A DNA stretch of 64,000 nucleotides from Ophiocordyceps camponoti-saundersi (nom. inval.) (Eukaryota; Ascomycota; Sordariomycetes; Hypocreales; Ophiocordycipitaceae): the NCBI GenBank assembly GCA_003339415.1, contig PDHQ01000052.1:124001-188000 (forward strand), read 5' to 3'. Made by a program: the position numbers and the translations under genes. The notes under the pieces were generated by a model. That model did not search any database. It was not told the DNA's origin and was given only the letters and a program-made list of their open reading frames with translations. Below are positions 50,156 through 63,589 of this stretch, in pieces (the first letter of the stretch is position 1; every line of letters begins with the position of its first letter).

Positions 50156-50571
50156 TATAAGAAATACTAAAGTATAATAGTAATTTATATAGGTAAGGGA
50201 GGAAATCTATATATAGGCTAGATAAAGAAAAAAGGGTATATTACGTAAAATATATTATAAGGAAGTAAGGTAAGTTTTATTAGTATTTTTATTATAGTAT
50301 TTTAGATAAGAGCTTTAATAAACTTCTAGTTAATATTAGAATAGTTTCGGGAAAAGATTAGGTTATACTTAATCTAATATTAAGTATAGAAAAGGGGGTA
50401 TATATAAAAAATAAAAAGGGGAATATACGTAAGGATAATTTATATATAAGTAGGACTCGAAATCCTCTTAGTAGATAAGATATAGATAATTATTAAGAAC
50501 TAGAAGAATATACTTTTAGTAATAGTAGTCTCTGTTAACTCCCGTGTGCGTATTACGAAGGCTAACTAATA
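50156..50571 (+). repeat. 3' LTR of Copia C, 416 bp
   Basis: Same length as the 5' LTR. It is preceded by AAAAAAGAAAAAG (about 50137-50149), a likely polypurine tract, and followed by ATTTC. Confidence 0.93.
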
Positions 50572-50576
50572 ATTTC

Positions 50577-50807
50577 CTTCGCTTTCTTATTAGAGAAAAA
50601 GATAAAAGATACCGCCCTTACTATATAACTTTATTAAGATAGTATTATTATAACCCTTAGCCTCCTATTTAAGGAATTAAACCGCGCTAAAATCGATAGC
50701 CTTGCTATTAAGGATATCTTTATTTTTATATAATATAACCTAGCTAAATATAGAAAGCTGCGTATTTTTTATATAAAGCTTATTATAAAAGTTAAAAATA
50801 AAACTAT
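50577..50807. other. 231-bp host segment between Copia C and copy A'
   Basis: The same segment continues at 44235-44290 on the left and at 63896-64000 on the right once the two Copia elements are removed. The rejoined piece has an open character with a few TAA/TAG stops, but no domain was recognised. Confidence 0.5.
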
Positions 50808-51108
50808 TATTAGATATTATCTCTCTATACCCTTTTATATCTACTATACGATATATATATAGAGGATAGCACGGATATAGGGAAGCCTCTAACGAAATAT
50901 ATATTATTACCTAAGTCGTGCCTCGTACGACTTAGGAGGTAGGAGGTAGCTTAGATAAGAAGAAGGAGGGTATAGAAGTAGAGTATTATCTAGCTATATA
51001 GCCGCTCTTCCTTATATAATAAAGGAAAGGTATCTATCTCTAATTATACTTAATTTAGGTTACCTTTACTTTCTCTTACTTATACGTACGTATAAAGATT
51101 ACTTAATA
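50808..51108 (+). repeat. 5' LTR of copy A', 301 bp
   Basis: Same ends as the other family LTRs. It is followed by CTAATTAATAGTTATACTAG at the primer-binding position. Confidence 0.95.
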
Positions 51109-53795
51109 CTAATTAATAGTTATACTAGTTATTATTAGTTAATTATAGATTAGCTAAAATAATAAGATAGGTATTATACGATACCGAAAAGCCCCTATAC
51201 CTGCTATTAACTAATACTTATACTTTTACCTTACTTCTCGATACTAGTTCTTACTAAAGAGCTATTTTTACCTAGTATTACTATTAAGATTAAAAGATTA
51301 AGGTAATATATAATACCTACTAAATAATAAAGTCCTTACCGAAAAGCTATATTTAGCTTAGTATTTTTTACTAATTATACGATATTACCTTTAATAGCGT
51401 TTTAAAAACGTAATAACGATAATATAGCTTTTATAACTTTAGAAGTTAAATAGGAAGTAGTAAATACGTTAACTATAACGATAGTAATAAATAAGATTTT
51501 AGCTTTATATAATAAAATAATAAAAGGAAGCGAAGTTAACCTTTATATCTAAACTTAAAATACGAACTTAGTCTATTAGGATATATAACCTAACCTTATA
51601 TAACCTCCCGATAAGGTTAAATTAATAACGTTTATTACCCGGTAAATATACGATATTATTTACTTTAACTTTTATAAGGATAACCTTCTTCGTATAATTT
51701 AATTAAAATTTTAGGAATAGACCTATTATTAGCTAAAATATATCTACTATATATTTTAAAAAAAACTAACTTAAATTATAATCGTATAATATATCTCGCT
51801 TATCGGAAATAGTATATTAATTAAACGCTTTATATAACTCCTTAAGGCTAAACTAGAAAACGTTTTACCCCCTAACCCGTAAGAAGCCCCTTTTATATAG
51901 TTAGACTACCCCCCCTTTTCCGAACTAACTCTTTTAGATCGTATAATATAAGCTTTATACTTAGTATAGCTTTCTAAGTTAAGATATATCTTAATATAGC
52001 TATTACGAAATATCTTAGCTAAACCCCCACTTTATATAACTTATACGTAGAAGTTAATTACTTTATATAATTTAAATATATAGCTACTTTTAGTAACCTT
52101 AACTTAAACTCTCTTAGAACTAATAAATTAAGCTTTAATAGGTATTATATAAGTTTATATACTACTATTAATATAAAAAGTAGTAAATAGACTAATCTCC
52201 CTAAATAAAGTTACCGCTTTTCTTAAAAGTTAGCGAAAAGATTAGAACTATATAGGGCGGCTATATAATATACTAATCGATAAGGCTAGGATTTTTATTA
52301 GCTATTATTTTTATATTAGTATAATAGAAGATTAATTTTACGCTATTTTTCTAAATATCTTTTTAGATAAAGCTTAGGATTATTATTTATACTTTATCGA
52401 ATTAGATAAATAATAGAATAAAATTTATACTTTTTTAGATATATATTTTAATACTCGTATAAACTATTTATTATATTAGATAGATTAGATTACTTTTTTT
52501 TAATATTATATAATAAGAAAACCCTAATAAAACTATAATAAATTTATTTAATACCCTCCTTAATAAATTTTAACTTATTTAATAAGCTCTTAAACTTAAC
52601 TATTAAGGAGAAAAGTAACTTCTTATTACTATTATATAAGCTTATCGCGGCGTTCTAAACCTTAAATTAGCTATAATATTCTAAGATATATCGTATAAAA
52701 TATTTATTAATTGCCTTTATTCCTCCCTTACTATCGCTACGGATAAAACTATTAATTAGTTTTTTATTAAATAACGCTACCTTAATTATAATAAATATTA
52801 TATAAACCCCGGATAATCTTCTTTTACTCCCCGCTAATAATAATCGCCCCCTATATAATATTTTTCCTTATAGTAACGCTAGTTCTAACCTCGTATAATA
52901 TAAAGGTACTTCGTATATAAAAAAGAAAGATATTAGTTTATAAACTATAAGTTAGATAATATCTAATATATATATAAGTAATACCTTACTAGTTATAAAA
53001 AAACTAGCTAAGACCCCCTTATAAAGGAAAAATTTAGCGTATTCCTCTTATTATATAAAGGTTCTAATAAATAAGATTCTTAGTTTTTATAGTTATATAA
53101 TAAAGACTCCGATATTAAAGAAAAAATCGTTAGCGGCGAAAACGCGGTTTTTTTTTATTATAGCGGCTTATATATACCGCTTTACTAGCGATAATATTTA
53201 CTAACTAAAGGCCTTAGCGGTTTCCGTAGAATAATTCCTCCTCTCTAATATATATCGTATAATATACTAAGGTAAGCTTTAAGATATAGGGGCTATATAA
53301 ATCTTAACTATAAGTAAATTATAGGTAGAAGCTTATATTTAAGAATACCCTTATATAACTATTAACTAAACCTTAACTAAAAATATAATCTATTTTAGCT
53401 TTTTAGAACTTACTAAGCTAATCGGAATTATTATTATATAAAACCCCCTTAGCAAAATCCTTTATTATATTCTTAATATTTCTACCCTATTCCTTTTTTA
53501 TCTTAAAGATATTAACCGCTTTTATACTTTTTACGATAATATATAGAATATTATTATATAATATAATAATATAATAGTTCCTATTATTAGGAAGTAAGGA
53601 TATTTATTCTTTAATATTTCGAAATAAGAATCTACGTTATATTATATAAAATAAAAATTACGATAGCTTTACCGATATTTTAGCTACCCTTATATATAAT
53701 AGCTTTATAACTTATTAAAGAAAGCTAGTTTTTTAAATATAACCTTTATAGCCCTTAAGTTAATTCGATAATTTTATTATTAATATTAATTATAT
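51109..53795 (+). pseudogene. Leader, gag and start of pol of copy A'
   Basis: Collinear with 34283-36960 of copy A with many further transitions. It is interrupted on the right by the 1.86 kb insertion. Confidence 0.8.
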
Positions 53796-55650
53796 TAAGA
53801 AATATATATTCTATAGATCCCGCGCTTATAGTAACGCGGATACGGACCTCTTATTTTTATATTATAAGCAGACTCCGCTCTTTCCGTTACCCCGTAGCGA
53901 TAGCCTTAAGCCGCGCTTAAAGTAGCTTCGGGGGGGAGGGTAACGTTATATAAGTTAATCGTAACCGCGAAAATTTTTTACCCGGAATATAGCTCTACTC
54001 TAAATTATAGTAAACTCGGACTTAAGAGTTTACCGCACCTTTTACCTTATTAAAAGCTAAGGCGAGTATTAGTAAGATTATTTCGGGGGATACTTTAGTT
54101 TCTATATAGGTAATTATCGAATAAGTAGCGGAGTCTAAGAGGGTCCGGGGAGGCGCCCCCCTTACTCTAACTTTATTAATTAATAATATTTTTTCGGCTA
54201 TTATAGCTATAGTTTCCTCTTTTTTTTATAGCTCTAAAAGGAGCGGAACTCCTCCGATATAAGCTATAATTATAGCTAGAGCGCTAAAGAAGATTATTAA
54301 AAAATAAGTTTTTAGGCGATATAAGCGTTAGTTTATAATTTATTTTAATTTTATTATTACTCCGCTTTAAGTTTAAAGCCTTAAGGTAACTATAATAAAT
54401 ATTAACCGCGGACTCCGCGGGTAAAGCTAAGCTTTTATAATAAGGAAACTACTTAATAGCGATATTATAGTAATATTCTAAGATATTATCTATAAGCTCC
54501 GGTCTAATCTAAAGTAGCTTTATATTATTTTTAAAGAAAAGGTATATTTAATTAGTAAAGGTTATATTTTTATTATAAAAAAAGTACTAGCGTAAGCTTT
54601 ATAATAAAGCGGTAAGGAAACCTTTTAAAAGGAGATTAAATTATTAAATAAGGTTTTAGTAATATAACTATATATAAAAAGATATTATTTAAGAACTTAG
54701 CGGAGTTTTTTTATAATTACTATTAATAGCGTAATAAATATAAATTAAATTTATAATAAGGGTATAATAATATAAGCGGAGATTTTTAACGCGGAACTTT
54801 ATAAGCTAAAAGTTTAACTTTAGTAATATTTTAAATATTACTAGCTTAAATATATTACTAAATATTATATAGCGAAGCTATAATATAGCTAGTACTTTAC
54901 CTCTCTATACGCGGAGGGTAAGTTAGCTTACCTTATAATATATAGAAAAAGACTATATTATTACTCTCTCTATTAGGGGACTTACTTTAGGTAAAGTTAA
55001 CTTTACCTTAAGATAAGAGCGGCGTAAGACCGGGCAAAAAATACTTATATTTCCTAACCTTAGAGATTTATAGATTAGAACTCTATATATATTGCCCCTC
55101 CTCCCCCCCTAGCGCTAATTAGAGTTTAGTAATAGCTAGGGCGGAAACGCTAAAAAGCGAATATAATAGCTCCGCCTCTAACCCCCTTTTTAAACTTATC
55201 CGCGGCTTCGCCGTAATAATTAAGCTACCTTTTAAGATTAGCTATTATAAGGTTTATTATAAGCTAGTAAAACCTTTATATATTCCTTAATTATATTAAT
55301 AAAGCTTTAATTAAACGGATTATTTAAAACGCTATAATTAAGCGCGGAGATTCGGTTTATAGCGATAATAACGCCTAGGAAGATAAGTAGCTATACGGAC
55401 TCTATACTAAACCCGGACTACGCGCACTTTTACTACCGTAGACTCCGCTCCGGAGGATATATTAGCTTCCTAATTACTTATTATTATTAGACTTATCTAA
55501 GGTATAGAGTGCTAGGTGCGGACCTAGTCCGGCCTTAAACCGAGGTAACGCTTAAGGGGAGGGTTTTACTCTAAGTTCTCCGGTTTTTCCTACTCCTAAA
55601 ATATATATAGGATAGTTCTAAGCTATATTAGGCATATTAGCGTATAAATA
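53796..55650. mobile_element. 1.86 kb insertion 'I' with 22-bp target duplication, unknown type
   Basis: Near-identical 22-bp sequences (53774-53795 and 55651-55672, one A/G difference) flank a block absent from copy A. Such a long duplication points to target-primed reverse transcription. The block is GC-richer than its host (for example GGGGGGGAGGGTAACG at about 53931 and GCGCCCCCCTTAC at about 54152). No RT or endonuclease motif could be read on either strand. The last 130 bases contain CTCCGGTTTTTCCT and TTCTAAGCTATATTAGG, in the order seen in the SINE tails. It might be a 5'-truncated LINE or a long SINE-like element. Confidence 0.65.
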
Positions 55651-55672
55651 TTATTATTAATATTAGTTATAT

Positions 55673-58445
55673 AATATAAAATTATATTAGTTTAAGTTTT
55701 TTATTAAGGGGAATTATAATTTTAATTATTTCCTTATTATCGATATTTTTTATCTTAATAGTAAGCTATATAAAATAAAAGTTATAATAGCTTTACTAAT
55801 ATTTTAGCTACCCCTATATATAATAGCTTTATAATTTATTAAAGAAAGCTAGTTTTTTAGATATAACCCCCGTAGCCCTTAAGTTAATCTAATATTTATA
55901 CTACTAATACTAATTATATAACTTAAAACCTCGGCAATTTAAATTCTCCCTTAAAAATAATTATAATTTTAACTACTTACTAGTTATTAATATTTTTTAC
56001 TTTTACAGTAAGCTAGTCCTATACGCTATTAATAAAGCTATATTTTTCTAAGCCGCTACCTTTATATAAAATATATTAGTAGTAAACGCTTAAAACGCCT
56101 TATATAAGTATTAAATTTATATATATTAAGGCCTACTAGATATTATCTCTTATAATACCGGCACTAACTTTTCCTCTTTAAAGTTTCGTACGAACGCGAA
56201 ATTACTCGGTATTATATATAAAGAAATACCTATTAAAGCGTATTAGGCGATTAGTAAGGTTAAATATATATACGCTCCTTTTAGGCGAGCGTATAATATC
56301 TTACGATAAGAAATTAGTATTAAGATCGATAACGTAACTATTTTTTAGATAGCTATTAAGGCTATTAACGATATAGCTAGATTAGATAGCTTTATCTTAA
56401 TATTTCTTATTTTTAGCGCTTACCTTTATATTTCGTATAACTTACCCCCGGCCCCTAATATTATTATAAGAGCTTAAGCGATTTAGCGTACTATAAAATA
56501 AGTATAATAAATTAAAGCTTAAGCGGATATTTTACGCGCTCTCTATACTTAAAACGGACCTAACTTATATAATATTTTATTACTTTTTTTTTAAAAGCGA
56601 AGTTTTTATTTAGCGTAAAAAAGATAAATAGTAAGGTCCTTTTTATATTTTTAGTTTTAATAGCTAGGATATTATCCTTAAACTTTTTATAAGATTAATT
56701 AGATTTTATATAATATAAGTTAAACCTTATCTCCGCTCCCTCCCTATTATACTTATAGAGAAAAAAGTATAGTTCGAAATCCCGATTATACCCTTATATA
56801 ATAAAAACTCGTATAAAGCTTTTCCTTCTATATTTATTATTATAAAAGAAAAAGATAATTATATACTTACCGTATAACTACGGTAATAAGGTATTATTAT
56901 TATTTTAGGATAATTATTCGAGGCCTCCGACTATAAGGAAATTAATACCTTTTTTATATAAGAAGTCTTTACCTTTATCCGATATAATTTTTCCTTAGAC
57001 TTTATAAGATATATTTTTAAAACGCGTCTTATATAAGAAATAAAAAACTTAAATAATAGCTCTTATAAAAAGTCCCGCCTAGTTATTTAAAGCTATAAAA
57101 ATAATAGTAAAGAGGAAATCCTTATATAATTACTTATAATTCTATATATATTATAGCGCCTCTTTCTTATTTTTAGACTTACCTTTATAAAGTCGTACGA
57201 CTATTAAGGCGAACTACGAGATATTATATAAGCGTATACGTAGTTTGCTAATCCTTTAAGTTATACGATATATGCGTACTTTCCTAAAAAACTATAAGAT
57301 TAATATTTACCTTATACTTTTTTATATATTAAGAAGCCGCTATATAAGCTAGTAGAATTAGAATTATACTAGTTTAAGATATATTATAATTATTATCGTA
57401 TAAACCTTTATATAACGCCCTTATTATATAATCTATATCTTTTATTTATAATAGCCGGCCTTAACTTATTCGGAATAATAAGCTTATAAATAAACGATAT
57501 TTTTTCTTTTATATCTAATATATTCTCTAAACTTAAGGAAAATAAGTTAAAACGGGCAGAGCTTTATATAAAGCTTAAAATATTTCTTATTAATAGCTTA
57601 TCTATTAACTTTAACGGTAATTATATTATACGCAAATTATACGATATCGTCCTTATATAGAAAAGATAAGTAAAGGGCCTTTATATTATTAACTTAACCG
57701 CCGATATTACCCTATAGGACTTTATTAGCTAGCGAGCCCGAGGAGTATATATTACTATTACTTATTAACCGGAGGCGTTATATAACCTTATAATAGCCGC
57801 TTAAGTAACTAATCCTTCCTTATAGGATATTTTAGCCTTTAATAAATATATCTAATAGTAGATTAATAATACGGCCCGCGGTTTATAGTTTATTCTACTT
57901 AACTTATCTTATATAAAATTATTTATTTTTATAGATAAGTTATTTATAAATAATAAGGACTTTACCTTATAGCTTAGTACCTTAATTATTCTTAATAAGG
58001 AAAACTAATCCTCTAACTTATTTATAATATAAGGTAATATCCTCTATTAAACCTCTACGAAATATAAAAAAGTTACTTAAAATATCCTAATAAGCGAACT
58101 TTATAATATAATAAATAGCGTTAATATTAGCCTAGCTTTTTACTTAACTATTTAAGCTATTATATAATCCCTAAGCACGCCTCTAATCCCTCTTATTCTT
58201 TATATAAACTTATATTTATTATACGATTACTTAGTAAGGCTCGGCTTAATAATAGAAAAATAGCTAATAATTAATATTATAGCTATTTCTAAATTATATA
58301 AGCGTAAGGAAATTTTAAAAATATAATAAATTAATAGTAAAAATAACTTAGCTAACGCCTATACTAAGGATAGCCCTAACTTAGCTTTATTAACTTTTAT
58401 TTCTATAAATTCTTATAAGTTATAAATTAAAGCTATTATCTAATA
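55673..58445 (+). pseudogene. Pol remnant of copy A' after the insertion
   Basis: From about 55768 it repeats roughly 250 bp already present left of the insertion (copy A equivalent 36823-37070), then runs through integrase, RT and RNase H. The RT site reads I-N-D at 57490-57498 where copy A has T-D-D. The final segment ANAYTKDSPN-like lies at about 58345-58385. Confidence 0.85.
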
Positions 58446-59221
58446 ATTTACTTAAGTTATATAAAACTTATACTCTTTTCTTTCTTATATCCTTACTTTA
58501 TCCGACCTTTTATCTTTACCTTTTTATTTTTTTTATATTTTTATATTTTTTTTCTATTATTTTTATACGAAAATTATTATTAATTCTTTCCGGGTATTAT
58601 CTAACCCTTACGCTTAATTTTAAAAAGCAAAGCTATAAGTCCTAAACGCTTAATTTCTTTTCTTTTCCTTTAATTTTTTTTTTTTCCTTTTTCCTTATTA
58701 TCTAACCTTACTATTATTTCTTTTCTACCCTCGCCCCTTACTACTCGTTATCTAAGATAGTAATATACTCCTTTACGTTAGGAGGCGCTCTGCCTAGTAT
58801 TACTATTACTTATCCCCGCCGCCGGCTATCGGGTAACTTAATAGGAGTAATTACTAAGGTATAAGGTACTAGCTTAAGAGTTTACGATATTTAGCCTTAT
58901 TATACGAAAAAGTATCTTATTATATAAGACCGCTATATATAAGTAATATAAGCCTTATTATTATTTATCTAATATATATCGAATAAGTAAGGATTTTTAA
59001 CGTAAATATAATATAATTTTACTATTACCCCGCTACGATTTACTAATAAAATTACTAAAAAATAACTTAGGCGTTAGATAATAATAGCTTTAATACGCTT
59101 AAGATCCTAAATATTATTAAGGTAAATAAAGATATCGGATAATAATATAGCTACTAATTAGATCTCCGCTTACTACTCTCTTATTAATATTACTATTATA
59201 TAATAGCTAAACTTTTATTTC
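58446..59221 (+). other. Post-pol region of copy A', first part
   Basis: Collinear with 39496-40230 of copy A. It ends at ATTTC (59217-59221), the left target duplication of the LTR-508 element. Confidence 0.8.
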
Positions 59222-59729
59222 TATTAGAATATATATATTACTAGCTACTTAGGAATATAATATACGTTAAAATACGCGTAATACGCGTCGTAGAGATTAT
59301 TATCTTTATATAAATAAAATAGGAGGTTAGAGGCACGTATAAAGAGGAGTTAAACTTTAGATAATACTAATCTAAGATTAGTATAATATTAATATAATAT
59401 ACGTTATTAATACGATAAGAATCGAGGGCAAAAGGAAGTATAGCCGGAACGTATATATAATATACTTACTTTTCTATACTTTTTAAGAAAAAGATAAGTT
59501 ATAAGTAAAGTTATTATTTAATCTTTTATAACTCTATTAGCTAAAGTATATTATATAGTAAATATAATATTCTTATACGCTATATAATTTAGATAAGTTA
59601 CCTAAACCCTAATATCTAAGTTAATATAGTATATATATTCTAAGTTTAATTTATTAGTATCTTTACTATAAGAAATCTATAATATAACTCTAGCTACCTA
59701 TTCGGCTTAAAAAGGATACTTAACTAATA
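59222..59729 (+). repeat. 5' LTR of the LTR-508 element
   Basis: It begins TATTAGAATATATATATTAC and ends TTAACTAATA. Confidence 0.93.
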
Positions 59730-61208
59730 CTAATTAGTAATAAAGTTAAGTTATATCGCGGACTTAATTACCTTTTATTACTTAAAACTTAGTTAACTAA
59801 TATAAGCTAAAATACTAGCTTCGTTATTATTTAACTTTAATTTAAATTAGAAATAGAAAAGTAATTTAGATAGTAAATATTTATTAAAATACTAACTTTT
59901 AGGAAACTATAATTATTATTTTAATAATATATAAATATATTTTAACTAATATTTAGTTAGTAATTTAATAATTTAGATATCTTAATACTTAGCGATAACT
60001 TACTATAAGTTAATATTATCTATTTTTTCTTCTTTTTACTCTTACTTTAGGATTTTTAAAAACTTATTTTAATTTTAACTTAAAATCTTATTAACTTTAA
60101 ATTAGTTTTAATAATTACTCCGTAACTATTATTTACTAAGCTTTTATAAGTTTAGCACTAAAAATCTCTTATAATTAAGTTAATTTAATAATATATAAAA
60201 AATAAAAATAATAAAAAATAAAAATAATAAGAAAAGAAAAAGTAAAATCCTTAAAACTAAAGTCCCTTACTTTTACTCTTAACGCGGATATCTAAGAGGG
60301 CGCGACGCGTAATAATCGCGTAAGGCTAGCTAAGTAATATTACTATATTAGTAATATTAGTTAGATATTAACTTAAATACGAATAAAGATTAGATTATTA
60401 TTAAACTTATTTCGGTATACTAATTTTTATATAAAGGTATATTATCGCCTATAAATATAATAAAAGCTTACGTAAAAGTAATAATAGCTAAGATAGTTTA
60501 TTAAGTTAATATTAGTTTATATAAAATTAAGTTTTAATAAGCTATATATATATTATTATATTAAATATTTTTTTTAATATACTAATAGTAAGTAGTTACT
60601 AATTAAAAAACCTATTCTTAATAAGTATTAATTTTTAGCTTTTATTTACTTATATAGCTAATATAATTTTAGTATAAAGGTACCCTCTTAATATTACCGC
60701 GCTTAATATTATCGCGCTACGCTTAAAATAATAGCGTAAGCGGCGGCGAAAACGTAAAAAGATTACGCTTAGCGGGTCGCACTTAATAAGGCGTAATAAG
60801 CGTTATTACTAGCATAAGTAATAATATTTATAAACGTAAGCGAAAAATAATTACGGATATTATAAAAGGAGCTTATAAGGGGCGCGTAAAAGAGATAGGA
60901 GTAGGACGCGCGTAATACGCGTTTAAAGCTAAGTTTAGAGTATATTAAAAACTAAGTTAATCTTAACTTATAGCTAATACGAATTAGAGCTAGAATTAAT
61001 ATACCTTTATACCGCTAGTAAATTAAAGCCTTAAGAGTATTATTATTATTAATATTATTCTTAAACTTAGGATTTAAAATAATAATCTAATAACCGCGTA
61101 AAGCGGTAAGTATATAAGGGGGCGGTTTTAATATATAATCGATTTTAAGTTAAAATTAGTAAAAACTTATTATAATATTAACTTAGGATTAACTTAAATT
61201 TACTTTCT

Positions 61209-61399
<191 letters not shown>

Positions 61400-61724
61400 G
61401 TAAAAGAAAGAAGAAAAGAATAAAGAGCTTAGGTATAAGGTAATTTATAAGTAAGGTGCTAAGTTACTAATTTACCCCGCTAAATAAGGTATATACTTAC
61501 CCCTCCTATAATAATATATTAGTATATACTAACCCCTCTTATAGATATAAAAGGTATATATCTCCTAAGTATAAATACCCCCCCCCCCCTTTTTAAAATT
61601 TTTTTTTCACTTCCCTCTTTATAACTACCTTAGTTTTTCTTATTTATTTTTTATAGATAACCTAGCGAAGATTTGCTAGGTATTATATTCTTTATTTAAT
61701 ATACTATACTATATTTATTCTTTA

Positions 61725-61800
61725 TTTTTTTAGTCCTCGGACTAAAAAGAGAAAAGCTATTAGGGGAGTATAGTACTTTTACTATACCCCCGGGGCTATA
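61725..61800. other. Cluster of short perfect hairpins in the LTR-508 interior
   Basis: TTTTTAGTCC/GGACTAAAAA (about 61727-61749), GTATAGTA/TACTATAC (about 61769-61790) and, just upstream, CCTAGCGAAGATTTGCTAGG (61660-61680) are close together. They may be structural or packaging signals; no RNA family was recognised. Confidence 0.45.
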
Positions 61801-62373
61801 ACGTAAAGAAAAATAACGTATATTATAAAGGCGTTAAACTGCCCTAAAGGTATAGTAATAATAATCGAATAGCGAGGATAAAGCTAGAGATAATAAAACT
61901 AAGTTAACGAATACTATAATATAGAAACGAGAAATATTATAAAGATTTAATTACCAGTTTTATAGCTATTTAGAAGTAACTAAAACTATAAAACTAGCTA
62001 ATAAACTTAAATATTTTATCGCGGTATCGTGCTATATTTTCTTAGCGATAATATATAATATTACGACTATTACTTTATAGCCCTTATTTATTTTCGATAA
62101 CGCGAAGGAACGATACGAAAGATAATTCGATACGTATCGCCCTAGGAGGTAATATTAGAATTAGTAAGAAAATAATCGGATATCTACTTAATATTAACCT
62201 AAACTTATTAATAAATTAGTAAGGTAAAGGGTATCTATAAGACCTTAAACTATATAAATCCTTAGAAATAGAAAAATAATTTAATTTACGATAGCTACTA
62301 AAGGAACCTAATTATACCTTAACTACTTATATAGTAAGATAAATATTCCTAACTAAAAAAGAAAAGTTACTAA

Positions 62374-62881
62374 TATTAGAATATATATATTACTAGCTAT
62401 TTAAGAATATAATATATATTAAAATATACGTAATACGTATTATAAAGATTACTATCTCTATATAAATAAAATAGGAGGTTAGAGGCACGTATAAAAAAGA
62501 GTCGAACTTAAGATAATACTAATCTGAGACTAGTATAATATTAATATAATATATATTATTAATATAATAAGAATTAAAGGTAGGAGGGAGTATAGCCGGA
62601 ATATATATATAATATACTTACTTTTCTATACTTTTTAAGAAAGAGATAAGTTATAAGTAAAGTTATTATTTAATCTTTTATAATTTTATTAGCCGGAGTA
62701 TATCGTGCGGTAAACGTAATATTCCTATATATTATATAATCTAGATAAGTTACCCGAACCCTATTATCTAGGTTAATATAATATACGTGTTCTAGGTTTA
62801 ATCTATTAGTATCTCTATTATAAAAAGTCTATAATATAACTCTAGCTACCTATTTAGCTTAGGAAGGATACCTAACTAATA
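62374..62881 (+). repeat. 3' LTR of the LTR-508 element
   Basis: Same 508-bp length as the 5' LTR with transition differences only. It ends CTAACTAATA before ATTTC. Confidence 0.93.
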
Positions 62882-62886
62882 ATTTC

Positions 62887-63589
62887 TTATATTTAAAGAT
62901 ATCTACTATATAAAGCGCTAATTATCCTCCTTATTATAAAGTATATAAACTTAGTAAAACTTAGGTTAATAAGCTATAACGCTATTAGGATAGGGAAATA
63001 TATTATATAACTAATAACTATTAATAAAAATAACTTAAGTATATTATATAATTTATTAATCCTTATTAAAGATTTTTCTAGTTATTATTATTATCTTCGT
63101 TAATTAGCTTAAAGAAGAAAGAAAGAAGAAAGGAAGAGAAAGAGAGAGAGAGAGAGAGGGAGCGAGGAGGGGTTTTTATACCCCTCTAAAAGCAATAAGA
63201 GGCGGCAAAATCCGATTTTTAATTCCTATTTTTCGTAATATTTTTTAGTATTTTTAGTATAAGGTTATAGAAAGTTAGTTTTCTATCTATTTTTTATAAT
63301 ATTATAACTATAAGAGACTTTTATAATAAAACTCTATAAAAACGTACTACGGATTAGATTATATAATAACCTAATTTTTATTTTTCGGCTAGTAGCTTAT
63401 TTTCTTTATCTTTTTTTACTACGGCACTACGGGCGTTATTTATTTTTAGAGATTTTTTCGATTATATACTTATTTAATATTATATAATTATTTTTCTCTA
63501 AAAATATTTACCTTTTAGGAAAACGGAGTTTTTTCTTTATATAATATTTTTTTATTTAGTATATCTTTTTATAAAAAGAAAAAGTTAAG
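62887..63589 (+). other. Post-pol region of copy A', second part
   Basis: It resumes the copy A sequence (about 40236-40949), including the GA-rich block (63110-63165), the conserved hairpin 63167-63186, and the purine stretch AAAAAGAAAAAGTTAAG before the LTR. Confidence 0.8.

Larger units (their letters stand above)
44291..50571 (+). mobile_element. Copia C, complete, 6281 bp, 416-bp LTRs
   Basis: LTRs at 44291-44706 and 50156-50571 are both 416 bp and start TATAAGAAAT(G/A)C, ending TAACTAATA. The interior encodes gag, protease, integrase, RT and RNase H in Copia order. It inserted into the sequence between E3 and Copia-301 copy A'. Confidence 0.95.

Noticed and set aside
61800..61880. Mitochondrial rRNA-like or group I intron-like fragment
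   Set aside because: Only short resemblance (CTGCCCTAAAGGTA); no flanking conserved rRNA helices were seen.
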